Assembly: GCF_900233005.1 (NCBI RefSeq) | Contig: NZ_LT960612.1 | Location: forward strand, 930,001-994,000 | Source of the DNA: Vibrio tapetis subsp. tapetis | GTDB taxonomy: Bacteria > Pseudomonadota > Gammaproteobacteria > Enterobacterales > Vibrionaceae | Reading direction: 5' to 3' | DNA length: 64,000 nucleotides | Part shown: piece after piece, positions 46,037 to 55,788 of the stretch | Position numbering within the stretch: position 1 is the first letter of the stretch | How the letters are laid out: every line of letters starts with the position of its first letter | Notes under the pieces: model-generated | What the model saw: the letters and a program-made list of their open reading frames with translations, nothing else | Databases searched by the model: none | What the model was told of the DNA's origin: nothing | Translations under genes and position numbers: made by a program

Positions 46037-49000
46037 TTACTCAGGTGCTGATTCCGCTAGGTTCATCTCTGTTTTACGATTAAAGCTTATTGCGTATAAG
46101 CAAGGAATGACAAGTAACACGACGGGCAATGAAAACAGCAAGCCATAACCCAGCGTCAAGGACATTGGCCCCATATAAACGTCTGTGCCACCAATGCCAT
46201 AGGCCAATGGCAACAGCCCCACAACGGTAGTAATAGAAGTTAACAAAATGGGCCTTAGGCGGCTTGTCGACGCGTTAATAACGGCGTCTAGTGTTGTTAA
46301 CCCCTCTTGACGCAATTCGTTCATGCGGTTGATCAGCACTAAAGAATTATTTACCACAACCCCCGTCATGCCTAATACGCCAATCAGAGCAAATAAAGAT
46401 AATGGCTGCATGTGGACAAACAACGCCATCAATGCCGCAACGACAGCAAACGGAATGACAGCCATGATCATCAAGGGTTGCAGGAGCGAGCCAAACATAA
46501 TGGCGAGCACAAAGTAAATCCCAACCATGGCGGCAGGAAAGGCGACGAGGAACCCAGACATAGTTTCGTCGGTATTTTCTGCCTCGCCACCAATTTCTAA
46601 ACGAACAGTATTGCCGACTTTGCTAGCCAGAGCGTCGGTTAGTTGGCTGCTCAATAAACCTGGGCTGAGATTATCATCAACTATCTGAGCACTAACCAAA
46701 ACCTGACGATCGCCGCCATAATGCAGTATTTCTCGGGGCGCTTGCACTTCTTGTACTTTTGCAAGACGACTCAGTGGGACTTGCGCTCCACTTGGCGTTG
46801 ATATTTTGGTGGTCTGTAGTTTCTCTAGGCTACGGTGCTGTTCGTCTAGCAATACACGAAGGTTGACTTCTTGGTCACCAATCCATGTTGATGTGACGTT
46901 TTCACCATCAAACGCGATACGAAGTGTGACCGCCAAGTCTTGCACTGTGAGGTTATAACGAGCTAACCATTCGTGCTGAGGCAAGATCTGCAATTGGGGG
47001 TCGGTAAGTGCTTCGTTATGTTTTACTTTATCTATGCTTGGCTGCTGCGCCATCCAGCCCGTCACCATCGCGAGTGCTTCGTTTCGCTCGGCATGGTTGT
47101 TGCTGATCACCCTGATTTCGACTGGTTCACCAGGGGGCGGCCCCCCTGCATCGACGGTGAATTTCACAAACGAAATAGCGTCTGTGGAACCCAGTTTAGC
47201 GTTGAGATCTTGAGCAATGTCATTGGCCGTGCGTTCTCTTTGTTTAAAGTTGGTCAGTGATATCAATCCATTACTGGCTGGATTTCCATAGGTCATTTGG
47301 AAGGCGGCCAGTTCATTTTCGCTCAGTGAAGCGACCGCTTTTTCCAGCTCGTCGTGGGCGTTACGAACGAGCTCTAGTGGTGTGCCGGGCGCAACCTCGG
47401 TGTATACCTCTATGTATTTTGCCGATTCACTTGGAAATAAATCTAACTTGATGGTGCTTAACAGCGTGGCGCTACCAAGTAAGGCCAGAATAGATAACGC
47501 AAGTACACTTTTCTTCCAGTTAAGGCACTGCGTTAATAACGCTTGATAGCGGCGAGTAACCGACTGGAAACGATCTTTTTTGTCCGTTTTGAGTGGCGCT
47601 TTTTCTAGTGACTTAGCAAGGTGAGCGGGTAGCGTAAATGTACATTCGGCTAATGAAAACAGCAGCGCTGCAATCACGGTTATCGGAATCACCATCACGG
47701 CTTTGCCCATTGACCCCGGAATAAAAAACATCGGGATGAACACTAAGGCTGTTGTAGTTAGGCTGGCGATGATTGGTATGATTACCTTTTGCACGCCTGA
47801 CGTTGCAGCGTCTAGTGCCTTTTTGCCTTTTTCTTTTTCTTGGTAGATGCTCTCGGCAACAATGACAGAGTCATCCACAATGATGCCTATTACTAATAGG
47901 AGCGCCGCAAGGGTGATGCTGTCTAGGTTCATCCCCATCATAGGCAACACGGCCATCACCCCAAGCGCACAAAATGGAATCGAGACCGATACCCAAAAAG
48001 CGACCTGACGTTTTAACACCATGCTAAGAACGATCAATACCAATATTAGACCCACGCCGCCATTGGTGGTGACGATGGAAAATTTGTCGCTCATGTCATC
48101 TGCAAGGTTGAGTGATATAGGGAATGCAAACTCGCCACTTAAACGGGCTTCTTCGTTCTCTAATAGGGCTTTTATTCGGTCAATGGTGGCGATGATGTCG
48201 GCATTCGCGCTTTTTACAACGGAAAAAACAATGCCACTTTGCCCGTTTACCATGCCCAATTCGGTGGCTTTTTCAAAGGTATCCGAAACCGTGGCAACGT
48301 CGCCAATTCGAATGATTTCACCGGTAGGCAGTACATCAACAATGGTTTGCTCTAGCTCTTGCACGGAATGGATTTGAGTCAGTGTGACGATGCGTTGTTC
48401 GCTGTTCCACGATTCAACCACACCACCTGATAACGACAAATTGCGAGTGTTAATCGCGGAGGTAATATCGGAGAAAGTCAGTTGATAGCGAGAGACTTTA
48501 CTCGGATCGACTTCAATCCAATACTCACGCTCTGTAAAGCCTGTCATGGTGACGTTGCCAACACCGGCGACACTACGCAGTCTTTTTTCAAGATCTCTTG
48601 CGTAGTTTTGTAGTGCGCTATTGTTATTGGCCATTTCAGCTTCGGTTAAGTCAACGTCGCTTACTGGCATCACAACACCAAAGGTCATCACTTCAAAAGA
48701 GGAGGTACTGCGCTGTGCAACTAAAGGGGGGTCGCTAATGTCTTTGGGTAGGCCTTTTACGCGATCGACGGCCTGTTGAATGTCAGCCAAGACTTTTACG
48801 GTATCGTAGCTTTCGTTGAGCTCAAGGCTTATTGAAGAGCGGCCGTCAGCGGAGGTAGAATTGTATTTTTTAATCCCCTCGACGGACTTAAGTTCCTTTT
48901 CTATCTTATTGGTGATATTAAGCTCAATATCTTGCGCCGATGCCCCCGGGTATTGCGTCGTAATGTCGACTTCTGCGAACGCCACGTCGGGCAGTTCTTG

Positions 49001-49105
49001 CATTTTCAAGGTGCTCATTGCGGCAAAGCCAATCAGCAACACCATTAAGGTGATAATGCGCGCTAAAAAGCTACGCTGGGCAAAGTAGGCCAATAGTGAT
49101 TTCAT
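46037..49105 (-). CDS. RND efflux pump, inner-membrane transporter
   Basis: The 1022-residue proton-driven RND transporter is of the AcrB/MexF type (HAE1-like). It has 12 membrane helices and two large periplasmic loops. VIGIIVDDSVIVAESI near residue 400 carries the Asp-Asp pair of the proton relay. QYPGASAQDIELNITNKIEKEL near the start and GVLGMTGVVVNNSLVLINRMNE near 935 are typical family blocks. It lacks the methionine set of metal-type CusA pumps, so substrates are likely organic compounds such as drugs, dyes or bile salts. It follows its adaptor gene after eight bases. No outer-membrane channel gene adjoins, so a chromosomal TolC is probably used. A two-component system is encoded divergently. 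Confidence 0.92.
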   Translation of the reverse strand: MKSLLAYFAQRSFLARIITLMVLLIGFAAMSTLKMQELPDVAFAEVDITTQYPGASAQDIELNITNKIEKELKSVEGIKKYNSTSADGRSSISLELNESYDTVKVLADIQQAVDRVKGLPKDISDPPLVAQRSTSSFEVMTFGVVMPVSDVDLTEAEMANNNSALQNYARDLEKRLRSVAGVGNVTMTGFTEREYWIEVDPSKVSRYQLTFSDITSAINTRNLSLSGGVVESWNSEQRIVTLTQIHSVQELEQTIVDVLPTGEIIRIGDVATVSDTFEKATELGMVNGQSGIVFSVVKSANADIIATIDRIKALLENEEARLSGEFAFPISLNLADDMSDKFSIVTTNGGVGLILVLIVLSMVLKRQVAFWVSVSIPFCALGVMAVLPMMGMNLDSITLAALLLVIGIIVDDSVIVAESIYQEKEKGKKALDAATSGVQKVIIPIIASLTTTALVFIPMFFIPGSMGKAVMVIPITVIAALLFSLAECTFTLPAHLAKSLEKAPLKTDKKDRFQSVTRRYQALLTQCLNWKKSVLALSILALLGSATLLSTIKLDLFPSESAKYIEVYTEVAPGTPLELVRNAHDELEKAVASLSENELAAFQMTYGNPASNGLISLTNFKQRERTANDIAQDLNAKLGSTDAISFVKFTVDAGGPPPGEPVEIRVISNNHAERNEALAMVTGWMAQQPSIDKVKHNEALTDPQLQILPQHEWLARYNLTVQDLAVTLRIAFDGENVTSTWIGDQEVNLRVLLDEQHRSLEKLQTTKISTPSGAQVPLSRLAKVQEVQAPREILHYGGDRQVLVSAQIVDDNLSPGLLSSQLTDALASKVGNTVRLEIGGEAENTDETMSGFLVAFPAAMVGIYFVLAIMFGSLLQPLMIMAVIPFAVVAALMALFVHMQPLSLFALIGVLGMTGVVVNNSLVLINRMNELRQEGLTTLDAVINASTSRLRPILLTSITTVVGLLPLAYGIGGTDVYMGPMSLTLGYGLLFSLPVVLLVIPCLYAISFNRKTEMNLAESAPE

Positions 49106-49113
49106 GATAACCC

Positions 49114-49887
49114 TTACTTATTGGTTTCAAAGGTGGTGGTGGCGTGAATAGACATCCCTGACTTAAAACTGTGATTCTCATTATCAATGCTGACTTCGAC
49201 AGGGTAGGCGTAGGTGTTTGGGTCGAGTTCAACGCCAATGCGCTTGATGTTGGTAAGGATTTTATTGTCCGGGTTGGATTCAGACCATATTTGAATCGGT
49301 TGACCTATTTGTAGAGACGCTAGGTCAAATTCACTCGCCAGTAAACGCACATTGAGTTTGTCGATATTGATAAGCTGGTAAAGCAAATCCCCTTGGTTAA
49401 CCCAAGCTCCAGCTTCTACTGGCCTAGCCACCACATAGCCATCAATACTTGAAAAGATGGATGTGCTGTCTAAATCTAACTGCGCTTTTTCCAGCTCAAT
49501 TTTGGCAAGCGATAACTGAGCATTCGCGGCATCGTAATCCGCTTTAGCGATGTCGAGTTCATTTTGCGACAAGCTATTTTTTTTGCGTAACTCGACATAG
49601 CGTTTGTACAAAGAGTGTTTAATAGAAAGATCGGCTTTAACCAAAGAAACGTTGGCTTGTTGCTTACGCACTTCAATTTGAAAATCGATAGGGTTAATTA
49701 ACGCCAATGGGGCTCCGGCTGTGATGCTGTCGCCTGTGTACCAACCAACCTGTTTCAGCACTCCGCTAACCTCAGAAACGACATTGATCGGGTCGATGCT
49801 GGTGGTTTTACCGATTAAGTCGACGGAATAGGCGTGAGTCGAAACGACTTGCAGCAATGCCAGAGAAAGCAGAAGTGATTTGTTCAT
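49114..49887 (-). CDS. Periplasmic adaptor of the RND pump (HlyD/MFP family)
   Basis: The 257-residue adaptor has a signal peptide (MNKSLLLSLALLQVVSTHAYS). A split lipoyl domain follows (VSEVSGVLKQVGWYTGDSI and FSSIDGYVVARPVEAGAWVNQGDLL), with a helical hairpin of about 70 residues between the halves and a beta-barrel domain after (VRLLASEFDLASLQIGQPI). It bridges the RND transporter and the outer-membrane channel. It is shorter than AcrA (about 370), lacking most of the membrane-proximal domain, and it has no lipobox. It leads the operon. Confidence 0.9.
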   Translation of the reverse strand: MNKSLLLSLALLQVVSTHAYSVDLIGKTTSIDPINVVSEVSGVLKQVGWYTGDSITAGAPLALINPIDFQIEVRKQQANVSLVKADLSIKHSLYKRYVELRKKNSLSQNELDIAKADYDAANAQLSLAKIELEKAQLDLDSTSIFSSIDGYVVARPVEAGAWVNQGDLLYQLINIDKLNVRLLASEFDLASLQIGQPIQIWSESNPDNKILTNIKRIGVELDPNTYAYPVEVSIDNENHSFKSGMSIHATTTFETNK

Positions 49888-49956
49888 GAGAAATTCCTAA
49901 GTGTTCAAGTTGCTGTTAGTTTGAGCGAGGGCGTGTCGAGTTTTTGTCGAAACTAG

Positions 49957-50000
49957 ATCGACAGGCACTTTATCGACAGGTACTTCATTGACAGAGCTTC
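49957..50000. repeat. Three 15-bp tandem direct repeats, candidate response-regulator sites
   Basis: ATCGACAGGCACTTT, ATCGACAGGTACTTC and ATTGACAGAGCTTC follow one another directly between the divergent adaptor and response-regulator genes. Further TCGA(C/A)-containing units lie on either side (about 49935-49952 and 50033-50056). Confidence 0.75.
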
Positions 50001-50115
50001 AGAATTGGCGAGACATACGTTAAGGTTTTATATGACGTCGACTTTTTTTCGACAGAAAACTCGTAAGATGGAAAGGAAAGTGGCAATACAATAGAAACGA
50101 GTACAGGGGATTGGA

Positions 50116-50799
50116 ATGCTAGCGGGCCGACAGATTTTAGTAGTAGAAGACAATGAAGAGCTGCAAGGCATACTGGCGGATTTCTTGGAAGTAAAAGGCG
50201 CCGAAGTCGATTTCGCCGATAATGGCGAACAAGGATTACAACTTGCCTTAGAGAATGAATTTGATGTGATCATTTTGGATGTGATGATGCCAAAGAAAAA
50301 TGGCATGCAAATGGCGCAAGAACTCAGAGACAGCGGTTGTACCACGCCAATTCTCATGCTTACTGCATTGAACGGGCAGCAAGACTTGTTGACCGGTTTT
50401 GAAAGTGGCGTCGATGATTTTATTAGCAAACCGTTTCAGTTTCCTGAACTAGAAGCTCGCTTAACAGCCTTGATCAAGCGTTACAGAGGACAAGTAGCGC
50501 AGACGCTGTTGAGCTTTGGTGAACTTTCTATTGATCAAAAAACGCATCAAGTTAAACGAGCAGGTTGCCCCATCGTTGTTGCTCCAGCCTTGTATCAAAT
50601 ACTACTTACCTTAGTGAAGGCGCAGGGGGAAATCGTCTCCCGAGATGTGTTGATTCATCTGCTATGGGGAGAAGACATTCCCGATAAGGATGTGTTGCGT
50701 AGCCATATTTATTTACTAAGGAACGTGCTCGATAAACCGTTTGAGCACTCAATGTTAGTGACGGTGCCAAAATATGGTTTCAGGCTGGTGAAATCATGA
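50116..50799 (+). CDS. OmpR-family response regulator
   Basis: The 227-residue protein has a receiver domain (acidic pair in VVEDNEE, phospho-acceptor Asp55 in IILDVMMP, Lys in ISKPFQFPELEARL) and a winged-helix DNA-binding domain (about 130-225; DVLIHLLWGED, VLRSHIYLLRNVLDKPF, VPKYGFRLV). It is encoded divergently from the RND pump operon and shares a 228-bp control region with it that holds tandem repeats, so it probably controls pump expression. Its stop overlaps the kinase start (ATGA). Confidence 0.92.
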   Translation: MLAGRQILVVEDNEELQGILADFLEVKGAEVDFADNGEQGLQLALENEFDVIILDVMMPKKNGMQMAQELRDSGCTTPILMLTALNGQQDLLTGFESGVDDFISKPFQFPELEARLTALIKRYRGQVAQTLLSFGELSIDQKTHQVKRAGCPIVVAPALYQILLTLVKAQGEIVSRDVLIHLLWGEDIPDKDVLRSHIYLLRNVLDKPFEHSMLVTVPKYGFRLVKS

Positions 50800-52094
50800 T
50801 GTGGTTGAAAGGGCATTATCTAGAACGCGGCAGCAATTCCATAAAAGATGTTAAGTCGAGGTTGCTGACGACTTTTTCTGTCATCGCTCTTTCTTCTTCA
50901 TTTTTGGTGTTTTTGATTTTTTCTTTGTATTTGGTTTACAACGAGGATGTACAAATTCAGCAACACTTGAAAAGTTTTAAGCAGGTAGCCATTGAGTACT
51001 ACTCTCTGAATAAGACGGATTCCGCTCAGATTAGCCCCAACATTATGGCCTTTTATACGGCTGAATCATTGCCTACTGCCTTAAAATCGGAGTTACCTTA
51101 CGACGTAAACGTCGTGACTCGCTTTCGTGCGTTTTCTGAAGGTGGTTTTATGGTATACCACACAAATTTCGTTGACGACTCGGGAGAAGAACGCGCTTTA
51201 TATTTGAGTGTAGGGTCAAGAGATCTGGATTTTGGTGATGACAATTGGGATACATTATTACTCACAGCAATGACGCTGATGTTATTGTTGATCGCCTTTT
51301 TACGGTTTTCGTTACAACGTATGTTTGACGGGGTCATGTCACCTATATCTAATCTTAGCAGTCAGCTTGCGAATCAAACCGCACATAGTTTTTCGGTTCC
51401 ACATTGGGCGATTGACGAAGTTAAATTGTTGTCAGAGCGATTGAATGATTATAACCAAATGAAAGATCGTCTGATGAAACAAGAGCGTATGTTTGCCAAT
51501 TATGCGAGTCACGAGTTAAAGACGCCCATTGCTATTGTATTGGGCGCGGCTAACTTGCAAGGCATGAAGGACGATCAAGACTTTCAGCTTAAACAGCGGA
51601 ATCGAATTATTAATGCAGCAACAGGTATGCAAGATACGGTCGAAGTGTTGCTCAATATTGTGAAGCAAGAAAATGCTCACGACACAAGCTCCTCGTATCC
51701 TTATTCAGCCGGTAATATTCTGTTAGATAAATCAATCAGTAAACTGGCACAGGGCGTGACGTTTACTCTTGATATCGCCGATAGTACCCGGTTGAACCTG
51801 CCGTACACAGTGACGAATATCTTGCTGAAGAACTTAGTTGAAAACGCAATTCGCTTCACACAGTCTGGACACGTTCGCGTTTCTATAGCGCCTGATTTAA
51901 TTGAAGTGTGTGATAGTGGCATTGGGCTACACGAATTGAGCGAGCAGGATACCGAACATGGACTCGGGCTGCTCATTGTTCGCCGTTTATGTGACAGTTA
52001 TGGTTGGTCGTTTTCGTTAGAGAATCGGGAGCAAGGTGGCTGTGTGGCGCAGTTGGTACGATCAAACCCGGAGACAACAAATCCCACCGTTTAG
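50796..52094 (+). CDS. Sensor histidine kinase
   Basis: The 432-residue kinase has two membrane helices (about 27-50 and 152-170) enclosing a periplasmic sensor of about 100 residues. A HAMP-like linker follows, then HisKA with phosphorylated His239 in ASHELKTPIAIVLGAANL, and HATPase_c: N box NLVENAIRFT, G1 CDSGIGL, G2 HGLGLLIVRRL. It should phosphorylate the response regulator whose gene overlaps its own by four bases. The signal sensed is unknown; the PTALKSELPYDVNVVTRFRAFSEGGFM part is a small alpha/beta sensor. Confidence 0.92.
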   Translation: MMWLKGHYLERGSNSIKDVKSRLLTTFSVIALSSSFLVFLIFSLYLVYNEDVQIQQHLKSFKQVAIEYYSLNKTDSAQISPNIMAFYTAESLPTALKSELPYDVNVVTRFRAFSEGGFMVYHTNFVDDSGEERALYLSVGSRDLDFGDDNWDTLLLTAMTLMLLLIAFLRFSLQRMFDGVMSPISNLSSQLANQTAHSFSVPHWAIDEVKLLSERLNDYNQMKDRLMKQERMFANYASHELKTPIAIVLGAANLQGMKDDQDFQLKQRNRIINAATGMQDTVEVLLNIVKQENAHDTSSSYPYSAGNILLDKSISKLAQGVTFTLDIADSTRLNLPYTVTNILLKNLVENAIRFTQSGHVRVSIAPDLIEVCDSGIGLHELSEQDTEHGLGLLIVRRLCDSYGWSFSLENREQGGCVAQLVRSNPETTNPTV

Positions 52095-52328
52095 TCTTTG
52101 CAATCCTACGATGATGGGCGATTAAGATAAGGTCAGTATTGCGTGGCTTGGGCGCTGGTAACGATTTCGATAATGCGACTTAAAGATGTTGGATAAATAA
52201 GCAATGTGGGCTACAAATTAGACCTAACGCCCGAAATTGTCATAATTTTTTAGTAACCTGAGTGTATAAGTTTGAGCTTTGGTTTACTCTAATGCCAGTT
52301 TGAGGTTTGGATGTATTGGGAGACAGTC

Positions 52329-52907
52329 ATGTCCAATGAGTGGGGCGACTACGCAGAAACGTGGGAGCAGAACCCTGCCACCGCGGTATTCGCAGAGCGT
52401 GCATTTAATGAGTTAAACAAACTTGTTAGTTTGAAAGGATTAAAAGTTCTCGATTTTGGGTGTGGCACCGGATTGCTGGCTCAACAATTATCACCGATAG
52501 TGAAAGAAATCGTAGCGCTGGATACGTCAGAGCAAATGATTGAGCAGCTAGACGCAAAAGAACTGCCTAACGTAGAACCGGTCGTCGATAGCCTAAGCCG
52601 GGGCCTTGTGGCGTATCATCCTGCGTTCCGCAGTCAGTTTGATTTGATTGTTGCCTCTTCCGTATGTGGTTTCGTTGACAACTTCGATGAAATTGCCAAG
52701 GTAGCAAACTCGCTGCTTAATGAAGGTGGGCTGTTTGTTCACTGGGATTGGCTTGCTGAAAATGACAAAGCGGGTGGCCTAACAGTCAAACGTGCTAAGA
52801 AAGCCCTTGATGGAGCATTATTTAGTGCTGTGGATGTGAATACACCATTTAGCGTAGAGATGGAACACGGAGCACAGACTGTATTAATGGGTGTTGCTCA
52901 AAAGTAG
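52329..52907 (+). CDS. Class I SAM-dependent methyltransferase
   Basis: The 192-residue enzyme has motif I VLDFGCGTGLLAQQL (about 39-53), an acidic residue in IVALDTSEQMIEQL, DLIVASSVCGFVDNF as motif IV, and LLNEGGLFVHWDW as motif VI. The substrate is not evident. The ATG at 52329 follows GGAG at six bases; six further codons upstream are open but lack a site. A terminator stands directly behind the gene, and the second group IIC intron begins at the end of its T tract. Confidence 0.87.
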   Translation: MSNEWGDYAETWEQNPATAVFAERAFNELNKLVSLKGLKVLDFGCGTGLLAQQLSPIVKEIVALDTSEQMIEQLDAKELPNVEPVVDSLSRGLVAYHPAFRSQFDLIVASSVCGFVDNFDEIAKVANSLLNEGGLFVHWDWLAENDKAGGLTVKRAKKALDGALFSAVDVNTPFSVEMEHGAQTVLMGVAQK

Positions 52908-52933
52908 TGAGTTTCTCTTTAATCATGAGTAAA

Positions 52934-52958
52934 AGGCGAGTAAATGGCTCGCTTTTTT
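52934..52958 (+). terminator. Methyltransferase terminator, target of intron copy 2
   Basis: GGCGAG, loop, CTCGC and six T residues. The intron starts on the next base. Confidence 0.85.
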
Positions 52959-55050
52959 GTTTGCCCAGCGAAGCTGGCAAACCCATTAGGCTGAAAGAAG
53001 CCTAAATCACCCTGATTGAGGGGAAGATAATCCGAATCGCAAGGGCGTTGCTGGTCAACGGCAGGGTTTGAAGGAAGCGATAGGAAGTTAACAGTACACA
53101 ACGAAAGTGAACCTGATTCGGCAATTTAGGTGGGTAAGCGTGCAAAATAGCGTGAAGCCCGATACTCAATCAGACCTAGATTGTGCTTGAGGGTGGCATT
53201 GTTAACAGGGAGCCAGTGCAGTAACTGGGGAAGCCTGACACCACATCCGAGCAAACGTCGGAAGCATAAACTCAAGGCGAGAGCCAAGATCTATGTTGGT
53301 GCGAGGTGGCAGATGAATCCGTAGTAGTGAGTAAAGCTCGGCCGGTGAAGCCCAGTAATGGTGTGGAGGATAAAACTGAGCTGACCATCAGTAACACGTC
53401 TGATGGGACAACATTTTGCCAAAAGCAATCTGGTGTTGCGAAGGGATGAAGTACATTTTAAGTCTGTGATGAGCAGATGTTTTTTTTTTCAGTGGTATAC
53501 AAGTTGATTAGCTATCGAGGTATTCCGTCTCGGTCTTTGTGAAAGCAAAGCACTGAAGCGAGAAACCGTACAAGGGAGTAACTCTGACTCACTCTAGTAA
53601 ATTGCCATTGAGCTAGAAGGCTAGAGAGTGGAGTGAAATACACCAACACTGTGAGAGAGCATTTGTCCCCACACGGCACACAATCTAAAGGAAAAAGTTG
53701 AGAGTTTACTACAGTTTATATGGTCACTTGCTCCACAAAGAGCGACTCTATAAAGGATTTAAAAAAGTGTGGAAAGCGAAAGGCGCGGCCGGAATAGATA
53801 GGCAGAGCCTAAGCGACTACGCCCAAAATCTGAGTGATAACCTAGATCAACTTCTTCTGGAACTCAAAACCAAGCGATACACCCCTCAACCCGTCAGACG
53901 GGTAGAAATACCGAAAGATGATGGTGGGGTGCGATTACTTGGGATCCCAACAGTACGGGATAGAGTTGTCCAACAAGCTCTAAATGATCTATTAACCCCA
54001 ATCTTCGAAGAGCAGTTTCACCCATCCAGCTTTGGGTATAGACCGAATCGAAGTTGTCACGATGCTATAAACAAAGCGACGATGTTCATCCGTCGATACG
54101 GAATGCAACACGTCGTAGATATGGACTTATCGAAGTGCTTCGATAAGCTCGATCATGAGCTTATTCTAAAAAGCATTAAGAAACGAGTCACAGACAGTAG
54201 CGTACTGGAGCTCATCAAACAGTTCCTGAAAAGTGGCGTAATAGTTGATGGAGAGTGGCAGCATACCGAGATAGGTAGTCCGCAAGGTGGAGTAATAAGC
54301 CCACTGATAGCGAACATCTATCTGGATGCGTTTGATCAAGAGATGCGAAAGCGAGGACATCGAATAGTCCGTTATGCCGACGACATACTGATCTTCTGTC
54401 GCAGCCGTAAAGGTGCAGAAAATGCGCAAGTACAGGCAACGAAGGTCCTGGAAAAACAGCTCAAGTTAACGGTGAACGAAACCAAATCACACATAGCGCA
54501 CAGCGGCGAAGGTGTGAAATTCCTTGGAATAGAAATCGGTAGCCATTATAGCCGTATTCAGCCAAAGAAAATGTCGACGTTCAAAGGAAAGTTGAAGCGA
54601 GTGACAAGACGCAATGGCGGTAAGCCATTGTTAGAAGTCATTAAACAACTGAATCCACTTCTGAGAGGGTTCAGCCAGTACTTTCGAATAGCGAATGCCA
54701 ACAGGGAGTTTAAGAAACTGGCCGCGTGGTTAAGGCGAAGACTTCGCAGCGTCCAATTACGATTATGGAAAAAACCGACCCGACTCCACCGCAGGCTAAG
54801 ACAGCTAGGTTACGAAGGGTCATTCAGGTATATCTGTATGGATAGTTGGAGAAATGCTGCGAGTCCATTAGCCAGTTACTCGATGCCAAATCAATGGTTT
54901 AACGACCTTGGATTAGTGAATCTTGAACACGTTAGGACAGGATATGTGTTCAGCCATTATGCTGAATGGAAATGTGCATGAGCCGTATACGAGGTCCGTA
55001 CGTACGGTTCTGTGAGAGGGATGAGGCGGAGACGCCTCACCCTACTCGAT
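52959..55050 (+). mobile_element. Group IIC intron, copy 2 (about 2.09 kb)
   Basis: Same structure as the element at 18831-20921 and nearly identical base for base, from GTTTGCCCAGC to ...CTACTCGAT. The few differences include one additional T in a poly-T run (53480-53490) and several single changes in domain I. Domain V begins at 54980. Its left neighbour is again a Rho-independent terminator but of unrelated stem sequence, so the intron recognises the structure and T tract rather than a long sequence. The right end lies 12 bp from the stop of the convergent solute-binding gene and damages nothing. Confidence 0.88.
53698..54981 (+). CDS. ltrA: Group II intron reverse transcriptase/maturase, copy 2
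   Basis: The 427-residue enzyme is identical to the copy at 19569-20852 except at three or so positions. It retains the family proline in FGYRPNRSCHDAI, has VIVDGEW, and ends EWKCA instead of EWKRA. The YADD catalytic motif and maturase domain are intact, with no endonuclease domain. The start is TTG behind AAAGGA. Because all conserved residues are kept, this copy is the better candidate for the active source element. Confidence 0.93.
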   Translation: MRVYYSLYGHLLHKERLYKGFKKVWKAKGAAGIDRQSLSDYAQNLSDNLDQLLLELKTKRYTPQPVRRVEIPKDDGGVRLLGIPTVRDRVVQQALNDLLTPIFEEQFHPSSFGYRPNRSCHDAINKATMFIRRYGMQHVVDMDLSKCFDKLDHELILKSIKKRVTDSSVLELIKQFLKSGVIVDGEWQHTEIGSPQGGVISPLIANIYLDAFDQEMRKRGHRIVRYADDILIFCRSRKGAENAQVQATKVLEKQLKLTVNETKSHIAHSGEGVKFLGIEIGSHYSRIQPKKMSTFKGKLKRVTRRNGGKPLLEVIKQLNPLLRGFSQYFRIANANREFKKLAAWLRRRLRSVQLRLWKKPTRLHRRLRQLGYEGSFRYICMDSWRNAASPLASYSMPNQWFNDLGLVNLEHVRTGYVFSHYAEWKCA

Positions 55051-55062
55051 GTTGCCTGTTAA

Positions 55063-55788
55063 CTAGAGTTCAAGGCCATATCTTTGGTATAAATTGGCCA
55101 TAAAGCCATCTCGATGCATGCTGATCATTGCAAGTTTCAATCGTAGTATTTTGTGTTCACTAATCTTAAGATTACAGGCTAAGCCGCCGAGTGAAGTATA
55201 AAATACTAACTTAGGCTTTAGCATCAGTTGGTCAGTGAGCATGTAGTGTTCAGCGTTGATGAGCTCAGATGCCCATAGCTCTATTCTATTCTTCTGTAAC
55301 TTCCAAAAGCTTTGTTGATTGGTTGAAGACATTTCTACTTGAAAGCCATGACTAATCAAGTATTCACTAATGCCCGCCCCTCGGTAACTGCCTACGACAT
55401 ACGGTTTCGCGTCTTCCATTGTTTTGATTTCAATATTGTTATCCGGGTGCGCAAACAAACCAAAACGCGACACCAACACAGGACTTATCCATTGAAAGCG
55501 TGCTTCTCTCTCTTGAGAGCGGGCAAGGGGAATGATGCACTGGGTGTTATTACGCTCTACCGACAACAAGGCTCGCTTTAATGGCACAAACTTAAGTTCG
55601 TAGTTGATGTTGGTTCGGCTGAACATTTCATGAACAATATCCACCAAGAGGCCAGTGATCGCATCGCCCTTTTTTATGGCAAAAGGAGGGGCTTCATAGG
55701 TGAGTACTTGGATCGTCGTCGCGCCGCTACAAGGATATACAATCATGGTAAGCAGAAGGGTGAGGGCTTTCCAATTAACGCCAAGCAT
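55063..55788 (-). CDS. Orphan periplasmic solute-binding protein, family 3 type
   Basis: The 241-residue exported protein has a signal peptide (MLGVNWKALTLLLTMIVYPCSGA) and an SBP_bac_3 fold: IQVLTYEAPPFAIKKGDAITGLLVDIV in parts, FVPLKRALLSVERNNTQCII, and the hinge region AKPYVVGSYRGAGISEYL. No permease or ATPase adjoins, so it may deliver a signal to a sensor rather than feed a transporter. Its start overlaps the preceding solute-binding gene by 14 bases. The group II intron ends just behind its stop. Confidence 0.83.
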   Translation of the reverse strand: MLGVNWKALTLLLTMIVYPCSGATTIQVLTYEAPPFAIKKGDAITGLLVDIVHEMFSRTNINYELKFVPLKRALLSVERNNTQCIIPLARSQEREARFQWISPVLVSRFGLFAHPDNNIEIKTMEDAKPYVVGSYRGAGISEYLISHGFQVEMSSTNQQSFWKLQKNRIELWASELINAEHYMLTDQLMLKPKLVFYTSLGGLACNLKISEHKILRLKLAMISMHRDGFMANLYQRYGLEL

